From Polyodon spathula (lineage: Eukaryota; Chordata; Actinopteri; Acipenseriformes; Polyodontidae), in assembly GCF_017654505.1 (NCBI RefSeq), contig NC_054539.1, positions 69,073,256 to 69,137,255 on the forward strand: 64,000 nt of DNA, given 5' to 3'. A program made the translations under genes and the position numbers. The notes beneath the pieces are model-generated. The model was not told the origin of the DNA, ran no database searches, and worked only from the letters and a program-made list of their open reading frames with translations. Below, piece after piece: positions 1-18,600 of the stretch. Positions within the stretch are counted from its first letter, which is position 1, and each line of letters begins with the position of its first letter.

Positions 1-1999
1 TTGACGTTCCACTTCTTCGATTGCATGGCCATTCTATGGTAATTTCCCCCCGCTATTTCTGATAAGCCAACAACAATCGTTCAGATGGAGGAGTGAGTCA
101 TTGGGATGAAAAAACAACTTTTTTAAAAAAAATATAAATACACTATACAGTACATAAACACAAAATGAGTGTCTTTAGCAGGAAGAAAAATGAATCTAAA
201 TATTTATTATGGTTTTCACAACATCAGGTTCAAGTTTTAAATCATGCAAAAATTGGTAAGCTCTACAGCATAGACAACAAAACAAAAATGTTAGTTTTAC
301 ATAACATTTGGTGGTGTTTCTACAAGACAGCAAACAAATGTACTAGGTTTTGCATACCTTTTAAAAAAAAAAGTTTGAAGTTGAAAGATTGTCTGTGTGT
401 GCATCTGTCGTAGTAGTCATTACACATTTTGGTTTGTTTGTATATTATTCTGATACAACACATTGTACATTTAATGCCTTTCTGGAGCACCGGTCAACCC
501 GAATTACATTTTTGTATGCAGAGAACTTGTAAACGTTGAATTTCATTTCACTAAAAATTGTGTAGTAAAACACAATATTCATGCTGTGCTGCACAGTTGT
601 CTTCCAACAGTAGAATGGCCTCAAACACTTCTCAGCTATGCTGAGATTCTTTGCTCGATTTAAGTCAAAGAGCCAACAGGCATTGAAAAATGATTGCAAG
701 GCGACATTTGCATATCTGTTTCTGAAGGCCCCCTAAACCGGTTACTAAGCAACCCGTTTCAGCGCTTTTAGTATGTCAGTTAAAATGCTACAGTAAAAAC
801 TGTCAGTGAAATACAGTATTCAAGAACCATTCATTCAATTAAACAAACTTAACAGCAAAACACACATGGAATTGAAATAGTACTTTATAAAACGTTCAGG
901 AAATATCCATTATGTATTTATTTAATAAAATAATAGTATTATACCCCAGATGTAGCTGCTATGGCCAAATCATGGCTGTTGGCATCTTCAATAGCCCATA
1001 CTATGATTTTTTTCTGAGGTCTTTTCTTCATTGTTGATCTGTGAACAGATGTCCAGAGCAAATTGGACTTAAGAAACAAAATACTTCTTTATGCAACAGT
1101 AACCCATCTGCTAAATATGTGCTTGAGACAATAAATAAAGTATATATGATGTAGCATTTTACTTGATAGGTGACTAACCCTTTAGGTAAGGGCCTTCACT
1201 CTTATTTACAAACATATTTAAAACAGCCCATAACATTAATGAATCAATTCAGAAAGTCAAGTGTAATCACTATATAAAATTGTGTCATTATCACACCTAG
1301 ATACTTCTATTCATGGTTTACTGCTAGTACACCAAGATAGAGATGTAACAGAAAAAGCATCTGTATTGACCCTCAAATCCTTTTCCAAACGTGTTTCAGC
1401 AGAGAAAGCAGCCTTTAAGAGTAAGAAACAGGGTTCTGAAAAACATAGCGTTACACGTCCCCAGGTGTTGCTATAACTTTAAATAAAATACTTGCAATTC
1501 TTTTCATTTAACATCAACTTAACACTTACACCTTTAATGACCACTAGTACACCAATAGTGTAAGAATTCTTGTCAAACATTTAATACAGCAATAATGATC
1601 CATGATGTGGGTACAGAACAGAAAAGCCAGAGCAGGTTTTTTGCCTTTTTTCTTTTGCAGTGATTAAGGGCAGATCTGAAACCCCAGTACACTAGAGTGG
1701 CCATTTTGAAAATAGCTTTGAAACAAAAAACGTTATTTTTTCAGAACCTAGTAGTTGCTCTTTACGGTCACTGAATACAATGAAAATGGAGTTCAAGGAT
1801 AGACAGTGTTCTATATTTTGATTTTTTACAACTGACCCCTTGGGCCACTGAGGTAGTGTTTTTACTGGCCCAATGATAATTACAAAACTGGATGCATTGT
1901 TTTATTCACCACTACAGATGAATTGGTGAGCCAGAAGTACGTCCATCGGCGACTGGATTAAAACAGTTTGGCGACATTAAATCTGGCAACTAGTACTAG
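1..1999. other. RRM2 downstream flank, no gene seen
   Basis: No open frame here looks like a conserved protein, and no exon with good splice signals was found on either strand. The stretch is AT-rich single-copy-looking sequence. It could be distal 3' UTR of RRM2 (minus strand) or intergenic. A perfect Grainyhead-type octamer lies at 736-743, partly overlapping an X-box-like motif at 741-753; both are expected about once per window by chance. Confidence 0.5.
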
Positions 2000-2004
2000 A
2001 ATTG

Positions 2005-2313
2005 TTCAAACGTTGTTGCCCAGGGTGTCCACAGCTCACCACGCACCCCTGTAGTCTGGCCTACAAGCTGCGTTGTCCTCCGACACTGTAGCTCCGAGGT
2101 GGCTGCATGGTGGGCGTGCAGTGTGAAAAGCCAACAGCACACACTTCGGAGGACAGTGTGTTCGTTTTCACTACTCCCGAATCAGTGTGTGGGTGGTAGC
2201 AGCGAGCTGAGCCTAAAAATAATTGCCTATTCCAAAGTGTGAAAAAAAAAAAAATAATAATAATTTAAACAATTGGCTCACTGAAAAAAAATTGAATAAA
2301 AAAAAAAAAAACG
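2005..2313 (+). repeat. tRNA-type SINE, body and tail (copy A)
   Basis: The body carries two oppositely oriented CCTCCGA/TCGGAGG-type segments (about 2076-2160). They are followed by a GAGCTGAGCCTAAAAATAATT block near 2205 and an A-rich tail ending near 2313. The block before the tail (TAATTG..ATTCCAAA) is shared with the SINE copies at 15270-15640 and 58655-59134, which are in the opposite orientation. The tRNA-like head is not clear in this copy, so it is probably 5'-truncated. Family membership rests on the shared tail seen in this window. The link to sturgeon-type SINEs is from memory. Confidence 0.65.
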
Positions 2314-4979
2314 CATCAACTTAACTTTTGCTTTAAGAGGTTGAAAAGTTCCTAAATTAAATTTGGTAGGGCTTAATACTTAATTTACAGTATTCTTGTC
2401 CACTATATATTTAGTCTGCCCACAGTCCATATTGACAGATTCCAGGGGGGGGGGCACGCACTTATGTTGTCTATACACTATTTACAGTGAATCACCTGTT
2501 TTTTTTTGTTTTTTTTTCCCCTCCAAGGAGTCTGGTGGCTGACTAAACAGTTGTGCGAGGTGGAGCAACCAGTGAATAAGACACACCCACTGTATCACCC
2601 TACACAGCAAGTTAAGAGTAAAGTATTAGGTTCTGTATTTGCAGCCTTCAAAAATAATACTTATGGATTATTTTATTAACCATTCTGATTGTGTATACCA
2701 TGTTTAAATCTGGTATTGTACACTTAACACCAAAACTAGACGACAATGTAAAAATTAGTTATCTGCAATAAATTCACCCGATGTTTAATTTAACTATTAT
2801 GCCATTTTATATACTGTTATTTTTGGCTTCAGAGTTGCTACAGGGTCAAAAAAAAAAAAAAAAAAAAAAAAACACAACATTGGAAATCCTAAACTACAAG
2901 GACAGTGTGAGAAACTCAAGTTCTGGTAGAAACTTCGGTCAGACACCAAAATCTCACCAAACTCAACAACACACAATAGCAAAACATTCAATCTTTTCTC
3001 AAATTACTTTGTTTAATGCCGACACTAGGAGAACCACGCAGAACTGGGCAAACTGCATTATCCTACTGTAGGCATTCAATGTATTCATTAAATGAGCGAA
3101 GTGGTCCCCAGTGCCTTCTTCCACAGCAATGTGTAAGACTCTAAAACATGCTATACTAAACCAGAATAGATGAATAGCTGCCATCTTTCAATATGCCTTG
3201 CAGGCTACTGTAAACATCAGTTTCACACACTATAAAAAGTGAGCCGAGTGCACTTGCAAACTGCATGAAGAAAGTCAGTTCTGAAAAAAATCAAAAAGGG
3301 GGGGAAACCACACTTCAGCTTGCATGCTCTTTCATGATGGTTTTGAATTTCCATGTTTAGTGTACAGTTACCAAAGAGAGCCCATGTCTCAAAAGTGGCA
3401 AAGCCTTTTGATATGCTATTGTAGTTACTTTAGTCATTTAACATGCACATATTGGCATGCTTGTCAGAATTAAAATACTGTATTCAATTTGAAAGCAATA
3501 GCAACGTTAAAAAGTTAAGATTTATACTAAACACTATTCAAACAATACAAAATAATCACTCTGAGGACACTTGTCACTTATAGCCTCTCCCAAGTCAGCA
3601 CCAATCTTACTGCTGATAGGAACGAGTCCTGTAAAGATTGCAAACGGCATTTCTGACTTGGACACATTATACCCCAAAATGAAAGTTAAACAATTCGACA
3701 CCCTTGTTCAACTTCCACGTGGTGTTCCTGGGTATCCATCGATGCATATTTTTTTTCTTTATTTCTAGTTACAGCAGCAGACAAACCCCTGCTATCTTGC
3801 AAACTGTTACTGTGAGACTGGATGACGGCAACTAAATGTTGAACTCCAAAAAGTCTGGTTAAGTGACGTTTGTTTCACTGTCATTATGAAGCCAGATTAA
3901 AGTCTCTTCCACTCATTAAACCAATTATGAAAAGAGATTATACATGTGTGTATATACACACACTTTCATAATTTGTTTATCATTGATTTAAACACTTCAC
4001 TTTTGGCTTATTGGTGCAGTTGGTTGCTCAGTTAAAAAAAAGCCATGTTGAGATAGGATTACCAAGATGTATTTCAGTTCATAGTCTTGGTTGCCGACTG
4101 TACAACATACGACAGTAAAGTCCTGACGAGTTTAGTTATGCTGCTATCATGGGTGGGTATGCTTTTAAATGGGTTTGTAAATTCTTTTCAGCTTTTTGGG
4201 ACACTGACCCATTTTCATGTGTTCATAAAACAGAAGTCACGTGGACTACACTACATACATTATACACAGTTTAAAAGTGTTACCAGCCCAGTCAGGCTGG
4301 TGGGTGCTTCATAACTACCGGCCAAACTGCACTCTACTGGCCCCGGGCCATGGTCAACGACAAATCCTGATGGAGCATTATACCCGTCTCTGTACATTTA
4401 CAAGATGAACCCTTTAGATCCGATAATCACCTGGGACAACTGGTCTGGATCATTAATTCATGTTAGTTTGAGAACTCAAAAGATAATGAACACTGAACTC
4501 AAACTTCCTACATGGAGTGAATAAACAGAAAATATCAAAATACAGGCAACTGGCTTTTGCAATTTGATGGTAGCACTGCACAGCCTATATGCCCGAACTA
4601 ACCAAACTCAAAATAGAAACCTCTCACTCAGTCCCTTGCATACTGCAAAACATAAAAAACATACTACCTGTCAATTTGCATTGCAGCTTCAGACAGGTCT
4701 CGTGCACAAATCCAGACGAAAGTGATTTTAAATGGCTTTCAATTACTAGACAGTGGCTGGAATTGACACAGGAGGCAATTTACAGGTTTAAGGTTTTTGG
4801 CTCATGACGCGCTTGCCAGTTAAACCTCCCCCAGCTAGTTGTATGCAGGCTAACTAGGTTGTCATCTTTAATGAAGTACAGCTGAATTTAATAAACACCT
4901 GCTTTGCCCCAACACCCCCACTTTTGCCATTCTTGCTTCAAAATATACCACCCTATTCCAGACACCTGTAGCCATAGTA
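2314..4979. other. Non-coding stretch downstream of RRM2
   Basis: I see no gene. It contains an A-homopolymer at about 2848-2871 and short G and T runs. The short frames present have no recognisable domain and no splice context. It may include alternative distal 3' UTR of RRM2. Confidence 0.5.
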
Positions 4980-5237
4980 AAATGTATTTATTTAAATCTT
5001 CACAAAATGCAAATAACTATATACACATACAATAAAAATGTATGACATTAAAATGTAAATATGTAGTGACAAACAGGTTTTGTTTGTCCAAGTAGTCCAA
5101 TTCTTCTCCACATTTTTGAAAATGTGGAAAGCTAGCACTGCAGGAGGGGCTATTCCAGGAGGGTATGGCATGTACTACCAACCCTCCTTCAAGCATTACA
5201 TGAAATAACCAGTTTAATGCAAAATTCTGAAGCCAGT
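4980..5237 (-). other. RRM2: RRM2 proximal 3' UTR with candidate poly(A) signal
   Basis: This is the sequence after the RRM2 stop codon at 5238-5240 in minus-strand reading. The first AATAAA on the minus strand is at 4987-4992 (TTTATT on the plus strand), giving a 3' UTR of about 260 bases if used. Mammalian RRM2 transcripts have longer 3' UTRs, so use of a more distal site in 1-4980 is possible. The UTR end is an inference. Confidence 0.4.
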
Positions 5238-11079
<5,842 letters not shown>

Positions 11080-11400
11080 TTTAGAGAATGTAAACAAACA
11101 AAAAAACTAAACAGAACTGCTATTAAAAAAAAAAAAAACACGTCTCTAACCGAGAAGTTAAAAAGCAAAAAAAGAAGCGTCAATTTTTAAAGCCTACTGT
11201 CAGTCGTCTCGTCCCTATTCCAGTAATACTCTGCAGTGAAATGATTTGCTGAACATTCGCGTTCAAATTTATCTCTCAAATCCTTGGCGTTAAAAAAGCT
11301 GAACCAATCAGAAGGCTACTGGAAGTGACGAAACCGTAGGCGGCATTGAAAAACCAAACACACCATCCAATCATTTTTGCCTCCAGATTGCGGGAAAATT
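11080..11400 (-). promoter_or_regulatory. RRM2: RRM2 promoter and 5' UTR with TTTAAA, CCAAT and E2F motifs
   Basis: In minus-strand terms upstream of the ATG there is a TTTAAA element at 11186-11191. Two CCAAT boxes (written on the plus strand) lie at 11304-11308 and 11367-11371, and an E2F-type TTTCCCGC (GCGGGAAA on plus) at 11390-11397. This is the expected layout for an S-phase gene, and the mammalian RRM2 promoter is likewise NF-Y-driven with a TTTAAA box. The transcription start is inferred at around 11160. The motifs are seen; their use is inferred. Confidence 0.6.
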
Positions 11401-11512
11401 CGAGCTGGTTTTGTAATCGTAAAGAAAAAAAACGCAGTAGAACTTTCGTTTTAATTTAAATAAAACAATACAACAACAACTTAATTATTAAAAAGTATGC
11501 AATAAATACAAC

Positions 11513-11513
<1 letters not shown>

Positions 11514-11577
<64 letters not shown>
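11514..11577. repeat. (TA)n microsatellite
   Basis: Uninterrupted TA dinucleotides, about 32 units, just upstream of the RRM2 promoter. Confidence 0.95.
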
Positions 11578-11580
<3 letters not shown>

Positions 11581-12617
11581 AAATGATTAAAAATCATGAT
11601 TTGTTCATTTGGTATTGGTCAAGTGTTATTAAGTTATCCTTGTCTTTATTATGCAAATATTTGTGTAAATAAAATTTCATGCCATATCCAATCTTAGATA
11701 AACATCACATATTTACCAGACATGATTACTCTGATGGTCTGAAGAGTGACATCGTTGTTTTTTGTCCAATTAACTGTTTATTTATTTATTTATTTATTTG
11801 GTACTGATGCACTGTTCTTAATTTCAGACTGCCTGCTACGTTTAAGTAATTGCAGAAGCGTGATCATGTTTTTGTTAACATGTTATTTACTACAAAATTA
11901 TTCAATTCAAGAATTTAGGTTAGTGAACTGGTAGCTTTTATTATTTATGTTCCAAATATAAGGTGCAAATTATAAGTATAGGACATGTCCACGTTAAGAG
12001 AATTATTCGATTTATATACACCAGTAGTCTAGCTGGTCATATGAACATAATTTAATCTGGTTCAAATCTAATTTGCCGCCAGATCTTGAGTAACGTATTT
12101 TTGGCGCTCAATTTTTTTATATCGTGAAATCTTCCAGATTTAGGAAATTTTTAATCCATACATGTTTTATTTGATTCGTTTTTTGTTTTTGTTTTTACGA
12201 TTTTAGTATGAGCTGATATATTATTCGTTAGTTACTCGACAACAGAGGGGGGTTGTCTGAATTGCAGATTTATATACAACATAGGCCTGTCATTACGTAC
12301 GTAAATATTTTCTTGCGCGTTAAAGATAAAGTAGAACAAAAAGTAGTGACCAGTTTCCTTCGTCATTATTAAACGCACTTTAACTGGATTAAACAGTCAA
12401 TATACTTTGTAGTAATTATTTCTTACTAAAGTTATTGTTTTGTTTTCCTGGATCTGCACAGAACAAAGACAACAGTGAGGTCTTGCATTCAGGTAAATTA
12501 GTGAAAACGACCTGTCGACACCCATAACTCCGCATCTGCTGAGCTTTACAGCCCAATGTAGGTGAATAAATTGATGGGGTTTTAATTTAACTCATTCAAC
12601 ACTACAGACCTGCATAC
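11578..12617. other. RRM2-CYS1 divergent intergenic sequence, no gene
   Basis: AT-rich, with no conserved open frame. One more E2F-like TTGGCGC motif lies near 12102, about 1 kb upstream of the RRM2 start. Confidence 0.5.
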
Positions 12618-12779
12618 ACCCTTATAAAAGTTTACCATAATCACAGCAAAGTGTAATAAAACATACAAAGCACAATAACAAACATGGTAAGCCAGGATAA
12701 ACTATGGTAAATCCATAGTATGACCATGGGAAAAGCATAGGATAACTGCAAAGAATACTGCCGTAAACGTTTATAAGGG
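12618..12779. mobile_element. Small MITE with TIR CCCTTATAAA-GTTTAC
   Basis: The ends are inverted: CCCTTATAAAAGTTTAC at about 12619-12635, and the reverse complement of GTAAACGTTTATAAGGG at about 12763-12779. The interior is made of diverged TTTACCATGG-like modules (such as ATGGTAAATCCATAG and CCATGGGAAAAGCATAG). About 160 bp, no coding capacity. A decayed relative of the right end is seen near 59590. Confidence 0.6.
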
Positions 12780-12976
12780 CTGTCGGGTCACTATAAACCT
12801 AGGAGCAAAACAGCAAATCAGAACACGAATGAAATATACCTTAATATGTCTGTCTATGGATATTTCTTGTAAGACAGGTATGCATTCTGCTAGTACAACA
12901 TTTTGAAGCAAAAAGTCATGTGTACAGTTGCCTTGTAGCCTCAAGGACTTGACTGGTTATTTGGAATAAAGTAATT

Positions 12977-13200
12977 TACAGTGGCTGTCAAAAGTATTCA
13001 CCCCTCTTGGACTTTTCCACATTTTATTGTTTTAATTAATTTAGAACAATTTGTAGATTTTATTTTTCACTTTGATATTATGGACTTTATTTGTTGATCA
13101 GTGGCAAAAACTCCTAATTAAATCAATTTTGATTCCATGTTGTAACACAATAAAATGTGGAAAAGTTCAAGGGAGGTTAACACTTTTGAGAGCCACTGTA
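12977..13200. mobile_element. Tc1/mariner-type MITE, 224 bp, intact ends
   Basis: Terminal inverted repeats of about 54 bases. The left end starts TACAGTGGCTGTCAAAAGT and the reverse-complemented right end starts TACAGTGGCTCTCAAAAGT. Both run into a shared ACTTTTCCACATTTTATTGT. Each end carries TA, the Tc1/mariner target. Only about 110 bases lie between the TIRs and there is no transposase. The high TIR identity suggests a fairly recent insertion. Confidence 0.85.
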
Positions 13201-13707
13201 TCTGGTTCTTAAGGAGGGTCTGTTATACAAGGAACAGCGCAACGCTGCAACCTTTTAAAACTGCCACTGGATGGTGCTATTGTTTTCTAAATGAAAAAAA
13301 AAAGAAGTTTCCATTTGGAAATGCATTAGTTGTTTTTCTAAAGAAGGGAACAGAAACATCACAAAGTACAACGTTTCTCGGGTTAGTCTACATTGCTGCT
13401 CTTTGCTGGACTCTTTCCAAAGTTTATTTTTTTGTTTATTTATTTATTTATTTATTCCCAACTGCTAATCCCAGGGATAAAGTGTGCGAGTTACGGGGTT
13501 TGAGGGACACGAATCTAATTATCCTAGAACAAAGAAGGGAGTCCTTATCACTTCAAGACAGACCAGTTATGAATTTGTGTGCATGTATGACCTTGTGTTC
13601 CCATCATAGTTGAGTTTAAGGACTAATCTGTTGTGCAGCATTTTGATTAGATAGCAATACATCGGTATACCAAACATAAATAGACCATCTCTGTGTAAGG
13701 GTCGTTT

Positions 13708-13742
<35 letters not shown>

Positions 13743-15213
13743 AACAATGTTTATGTAATTATCATCTTAGGACCGAGATATATAAAATAGCGACAACTCA
13801 TACATATTAGTTGATAGCCTTAGAACAAAAGCGGTATGTGCCCATTCTGGACGCCCTGCTTCCAACGTTGAACGGTGACTGTGTTCCGCAGGAATGCAGT
13901 GAACTAATCTTCAGTTCTGAATGATATAAACTGCTGCAGGTTGTCATGGTGCTGGATGTGGATGCTGTTTGGGAATGGTTGCCTTCAGACTGGCATTCCT
14001 GTTCTTTTCCTCAAGTGTAAGCCTATGGTTTAGCACAGAGTGCCACAGCCACACTGGTTATACTAACTAGTATACAAATCAAATGTGTTTTCAACTCATA
14101 CACACACAAACACACATTATACAAAGTCTTATCTAATACGAAAACACACATACAGATTATTCAAAGTAGCTTATTATTAAAATATAGAAGATTAAGCCCA
14201 TTACAAGTTTTTTTTTTTTTTTTTTATTTTAAGTTTTTTTTTTTTTTAGGTTTACACTGATGCTGCATAAAAAAAAAAAAAAAAAAAAAATATTAATCAC
14301 TTCAACTTCCAGTTCTGTGTTTTGACAGTGCGTTCAATCCATGTGCTTCGATCAACAATGCCACAGCCGGGAGTCATTGCAGCTTGGCTGTGTTATTTGT
14401 ATAGCATTTCCGAACACGACTCTGAATATTTGTTTTTCTTGTTTATTTTTTGTTTTAGTGTTTGGACATTTTCCAGTTTCTATTACTTTTACTGTAGTAT
14501 TAGTTTTTGGCCATTTTTATTTTAGTTTTCGTTAACTGAAAAAACACTGATTCCAACAACTACTTCGAAGAAGTGCAGAAGGTTAGTCATGCAGGATCAG
14601 CCTTTTCTGAATGTTAGCTGTCTCTAATGGTGTTTCTTTATAAACCGTCCTCTAAATAACCCATTGATTTTAGGAGTTTAGGTCGATGGGTCTGTAGTTT
14701 CCTGATTCCTACTCTTCTGCTTTCATTTTTTAAATGAAAATATGTTTGCTACTGAGAAGCACAATTATGGAATTATTTCACCATCAGACCCCAGCCACAG
14801 TGCAAATACGTCTCTTTCAGCTGTTGCTTAACAACAGAAATGTAAGTAGCCAGCCAAGCTTCCTAGCTCTTTGTGTAGAGCCTTTTCAAAAATCAAATTA
14901 AACTGTTGAATTAAAAAATATCACTAGTTTAGAATTGTAACTCAAGTGTTATTTTTGCTTCCAGATGTCTGTCTATATTACGTATATATGTAATACTCTC
15001 CAGCGATGGTGGATTGCTCCACTTGCTGTCCAATAGAGGCTATATGGTTTTATATGGTGGCACTCACAGTAAATTCAAAGTTTACTGAGCATAAACACAT
15101 CAGAGATCTCCATGGCCCCCAACAATAAATACATAAATAACTTATCAGTGTCTGACAGTCAGTCTGTTCTAGTTAAATGAACTAATCATAATTACATTTA
15201 TATGTGTGTCCAA
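13201..15213. other. Intergenic sequence with homopolymers, no gene
   Basis: Holds a T run at about 13710-13739, T-rich runs around 14208-14250 and an A run around 14270-14290. No exon or conserved frame is seen; the longest frame (13155-13613, plus) begins inside the MITE and runs through ATTT repeats. Confidence 0.5.

Positions 15214-15256
<43 letters not shown>
15214..15256. repeat. (ATT)n microsatellite
   Basis: About 14 ATT units lie immediately beyond the 3' tail of the minus-strand SINE that follows. They may have grown from that SINE's A/T-rich tail. Confidence 0.9.
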
Positions 15257-15258
<2 letters not shown>

Positions 15259-15269
15259 AAAGTTTTATG

Positions 15270-15640
15270 TGTCCAGTTAATATTTTTTCCCCCTATTTTC
15301 TCTGAATTTAGAATTCCCAATTGCTTTTCCCCTTACCACGACAATTCAGCACATGGCCCAGGAGACCCAAAGGTTCAGTGGGTGTCCTCAGATCCCACGA
15401 CCACGACAGTTTTCTTTTTCCCAGGAACTCAAGAGCGGATGTAAGCGAACTATCGGCCTCTGGAGGTCAAAGGCCGGCCCAGCAAGTGTCTGCTCTGAGC
15501 TCACTGGGTGCTTGGCAGGCAGGACTCGCTGCAAAGGGACAAGGAGAAGCAGTCCCTGTTGGTTTGCCTCCCTAACCCACAGCAGCATCAGAGCCAATGC
15601 GACGCTCCCTTTGGAGTCTTCAGCGAAGAAGAAGTGCTTT
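15270..15640 (-). repeat. tRNA-type SINE, minus strand (copy B)
   Basis: The reverse complement carries the family tail block (CAATTGGGAATTCTAAATT..) near 15305-15325, as in copies at 2005-2313 and 58655-59134. The body is diverged and the tRNA-like head is not clear. Short open frames across it (for example 15353-15649) are by-products of its GC-rich body. Confidence 0.55.
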
Positions 15641-18600
15641 AATAACTAGAAAGGATGCTGGGCAGAAACAAAAAATAATATGCTTTTATTTCAAGGCAGC
15701 TACTTACTTGGTGTTGAATTATCAATAAGAACCTGTCAGTGGGTCAGCAAAACAGCTAATAGCTTACATATATTGAAGCACTTTTACGGCAGGTTTCACA
15801 GACCTGAGATAACATTAGGTAGTCCAAGATTAGTGGTAATCAGGGTCTGTGAAACCAGTCATTTGTGTTCAGGAAATATAAATTAAGCCTTTTTGCTTCT
15901 GAAAGCCTTTGTGTGATGAGGTACACTACACTCAAACTACTTTACACTAGGACAAAGTAGTTAGAAAAAGTCAAGAGCTGTGCACTTTCCTGATAATAGA
16001 AACATGCTCCACTCAGAAACTGGAGTTCTGTTTAGTAAACCCATTGAAATCCGGGGTTGCACAGTAAAGTAAAAAAATGAAATGAGCATAATTTAGATCT
16101 TTTATTTAACATCATGTAAATAAAGAAACTACAAAATGATACCGTATTTCTTGCTAGATTCCGAAATGTCACATTTAAAAATTTTGGTCAGTTTTTCGTT
16201 AAGCATATGGAAAACTACAAAGCAGTGTGTAATTCAATATGTTAATTTAACATGATTTAGCAGCCTTCATTCCACTTTATGAAGCAAAATTAGTTAATTC
16301 TATAGGGTGGTGATGCAAAACTTTTGGCCTTAACTGTGTGTTCTTGGATTCTAGTATGAAGAAAAATGTCAGGAAGGTCCTGTTTTAATGATTTAAATAA
16401 AGACAGTATTTTGATCTGCTGCTTTTAAGAGGCTCTTGTGCATGTTCTGCGTGGGCTTACCTCCAGGAATGAAAAGGAAAGTATTTATAGAAAGGCCAAA
16501 GTGAGATGAGGGCTAGGAAAGTACACAGAGGAGTTGTATTCCTGGCTGCTGACGGTGTCAGATTTTGTTCAGTCGTTTGTGATTGGTTCAGAATTCTTTC
16601 AGTGGTTTTCCTTTCTTACTCTGAGGGACAGTGGGACTGGCTACAATATTAAGGCATGGTGCTTGCCAGTCTGTGAGATCTCCCCCTCACAGTGCTATAT
16701 TAAACTTCTTGAACATTGCTGATCTTTCTTTCTTTTTTTACTACGACAACTACTGTCCACATGGTTCTCGGTTAAGAGCACCACACTCTTTTCACTTGCA
16801 GAAAAAAACAAACAACACTCCTGGAGGTTATACACTATACTCTATACTCAGTTAGAAATGACGTCATGTTGTTTTCATTTAACACATTAAACCGTTACTA
16901 GCAATCTTCACTCCTGTGAAATTCCCAGAACTGTATAAGCAAGTGGAGGCTGCGTTGAACAGGATATAGGCAGGCCACACGCTTCATAGCCAAGCAGAAC
17001 GTAACCTTAGCAACCCTGATGTTTTCATCTGGAGTGTTCTATCAGTTTCCGCACCAGTAACGTTTATGACTTAAATTCTTTGTAGCTTTACTGTGGTAAA
17101 AAAAAAAAAAAAGTTCACTTGCATTGAAAAAAGGGTTACCTTAGATGCAAAGCATTAAGGCAGAAATATCTGGAAAGCAAACAGGCAAGGTCATTAAAAA
17201 GGTATAGAGAGCGTGTAAGGATAGATTCCTGGGAGCTTATAGGGTTTAAGGCTCCATAAATGAAAGGGGTCAAGTTCAACTGAAACTAGACGTGCTGTTT
17301 TATAGCATTGAAAAGGGTTTCCTGGAGTGCTTTACAAGCTTGCTGCCTACTGGTAAATATTTCTGTTCAAGTAAATATGGGGACGGGAGGGGGGGCTCTT
17401 TTCTGAGAACGTCAGATCTGCAGGTATTAAAAGGGCTTCTAGATTTGTGGACACAGTTCTTTTTTTCCTACAACAGTTTTTTTTCTTCTTCTTCTTCGTT
17501 AGGTATCTTTTCTATTATCATACAATATGGAAAATACATTATTTAAGGAGACAAGAAGAATCTGGCATTACTTACGATGAGGTATAAAATAATGACCCTT
17601 AAATAAATTTGTCGAAGCAGAAATCACCCAATACACTATTTTCTGTATTTTGAAATACAGTGTTTAAAAAAAAATAAACAATGGAAGCACTTGTCATACC
17701 ATTCCCTATCACAGAAATGTAAGTGGAACTGGAGCGACCAGGAGAACAGGCTACATGAAAAGGAAACGGACCATTTTGGCCCAAGAGGCCTATTCATATT
17801 TGATATCTCTGTCTCAATGCTTGTCTTTCTCCCCATATTTTCTCTTAAGAAACACTTACCCTGGTCCTTTCTTTATGACATGGCTGTGATTATACTGATT
17901 TTAATTTTTGTGTCCTGGAGTCATTAATCAACTGGGGCATTGCTAGCAAAGTAAATTCCTTCCCCTAAGCTATTGCAGGAGTTGATATGTTCTGAAGAGC
18001 GGCAGGACAGAGAACATCAGCTCCTTTTTTCCTAATCATGGTGTTGCATCATTGATCTGACCATAGAGCGGACTAAAAAAAATAAAACTGAGAAAAGAAT
18101 TAACATGTTTTAATGAGTTTTACTGAAATGATGAGAGAAAACAGGTTGAAGGAAGAACATAGACCATTCGGACACATTATGAAAGTTTTTATTAAATCTA
18201 TTTAAAATATTTAAATAGATGGAATGGAAATATACAGTCAACTAACAAGCCCAGCAAAGTTGTGGGTGAGGGGAGAACCACAGCAAGCCTTTGATAAAAA
18301 TGTATGTGACGAACATTGCCAAATGTTTGTCTAATTAGAAAAGTTTGGTCTGGAAGACTTGAGTATAGGCCTCAGCAGAGCCTTTTCAGTGAAAAGCAGT
18401 CTGTATGTTTATATGTTTAGGAGGACAATAAGGGTTACAGGACATGCGCCACAACATGATCAAAACTTGACCGCTTAATGAGAATGAATTGTTCGTTTGT
18501 ATTCCCAATGGTACCACACTTAAAATGCTCTTAATTTATTTTCTGTTTTTCTTTATCTCAGCATCTTTTAATTCATAAGCAGACTGTGCACATGTTTCAG

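Noticed and set aside
741..753. X-box-like motif overlapping AACCGGTT
   Set aside because: It matches only the loose X-box consensus, is far from CYS1, and is expected by chance in 64 kb.
13155..13613. 152-codon plus-strand frame
   Set aside because: It begins inside a MITE terminal repeat and crosses an ATTT repeat. No domain and no conservation is visible.
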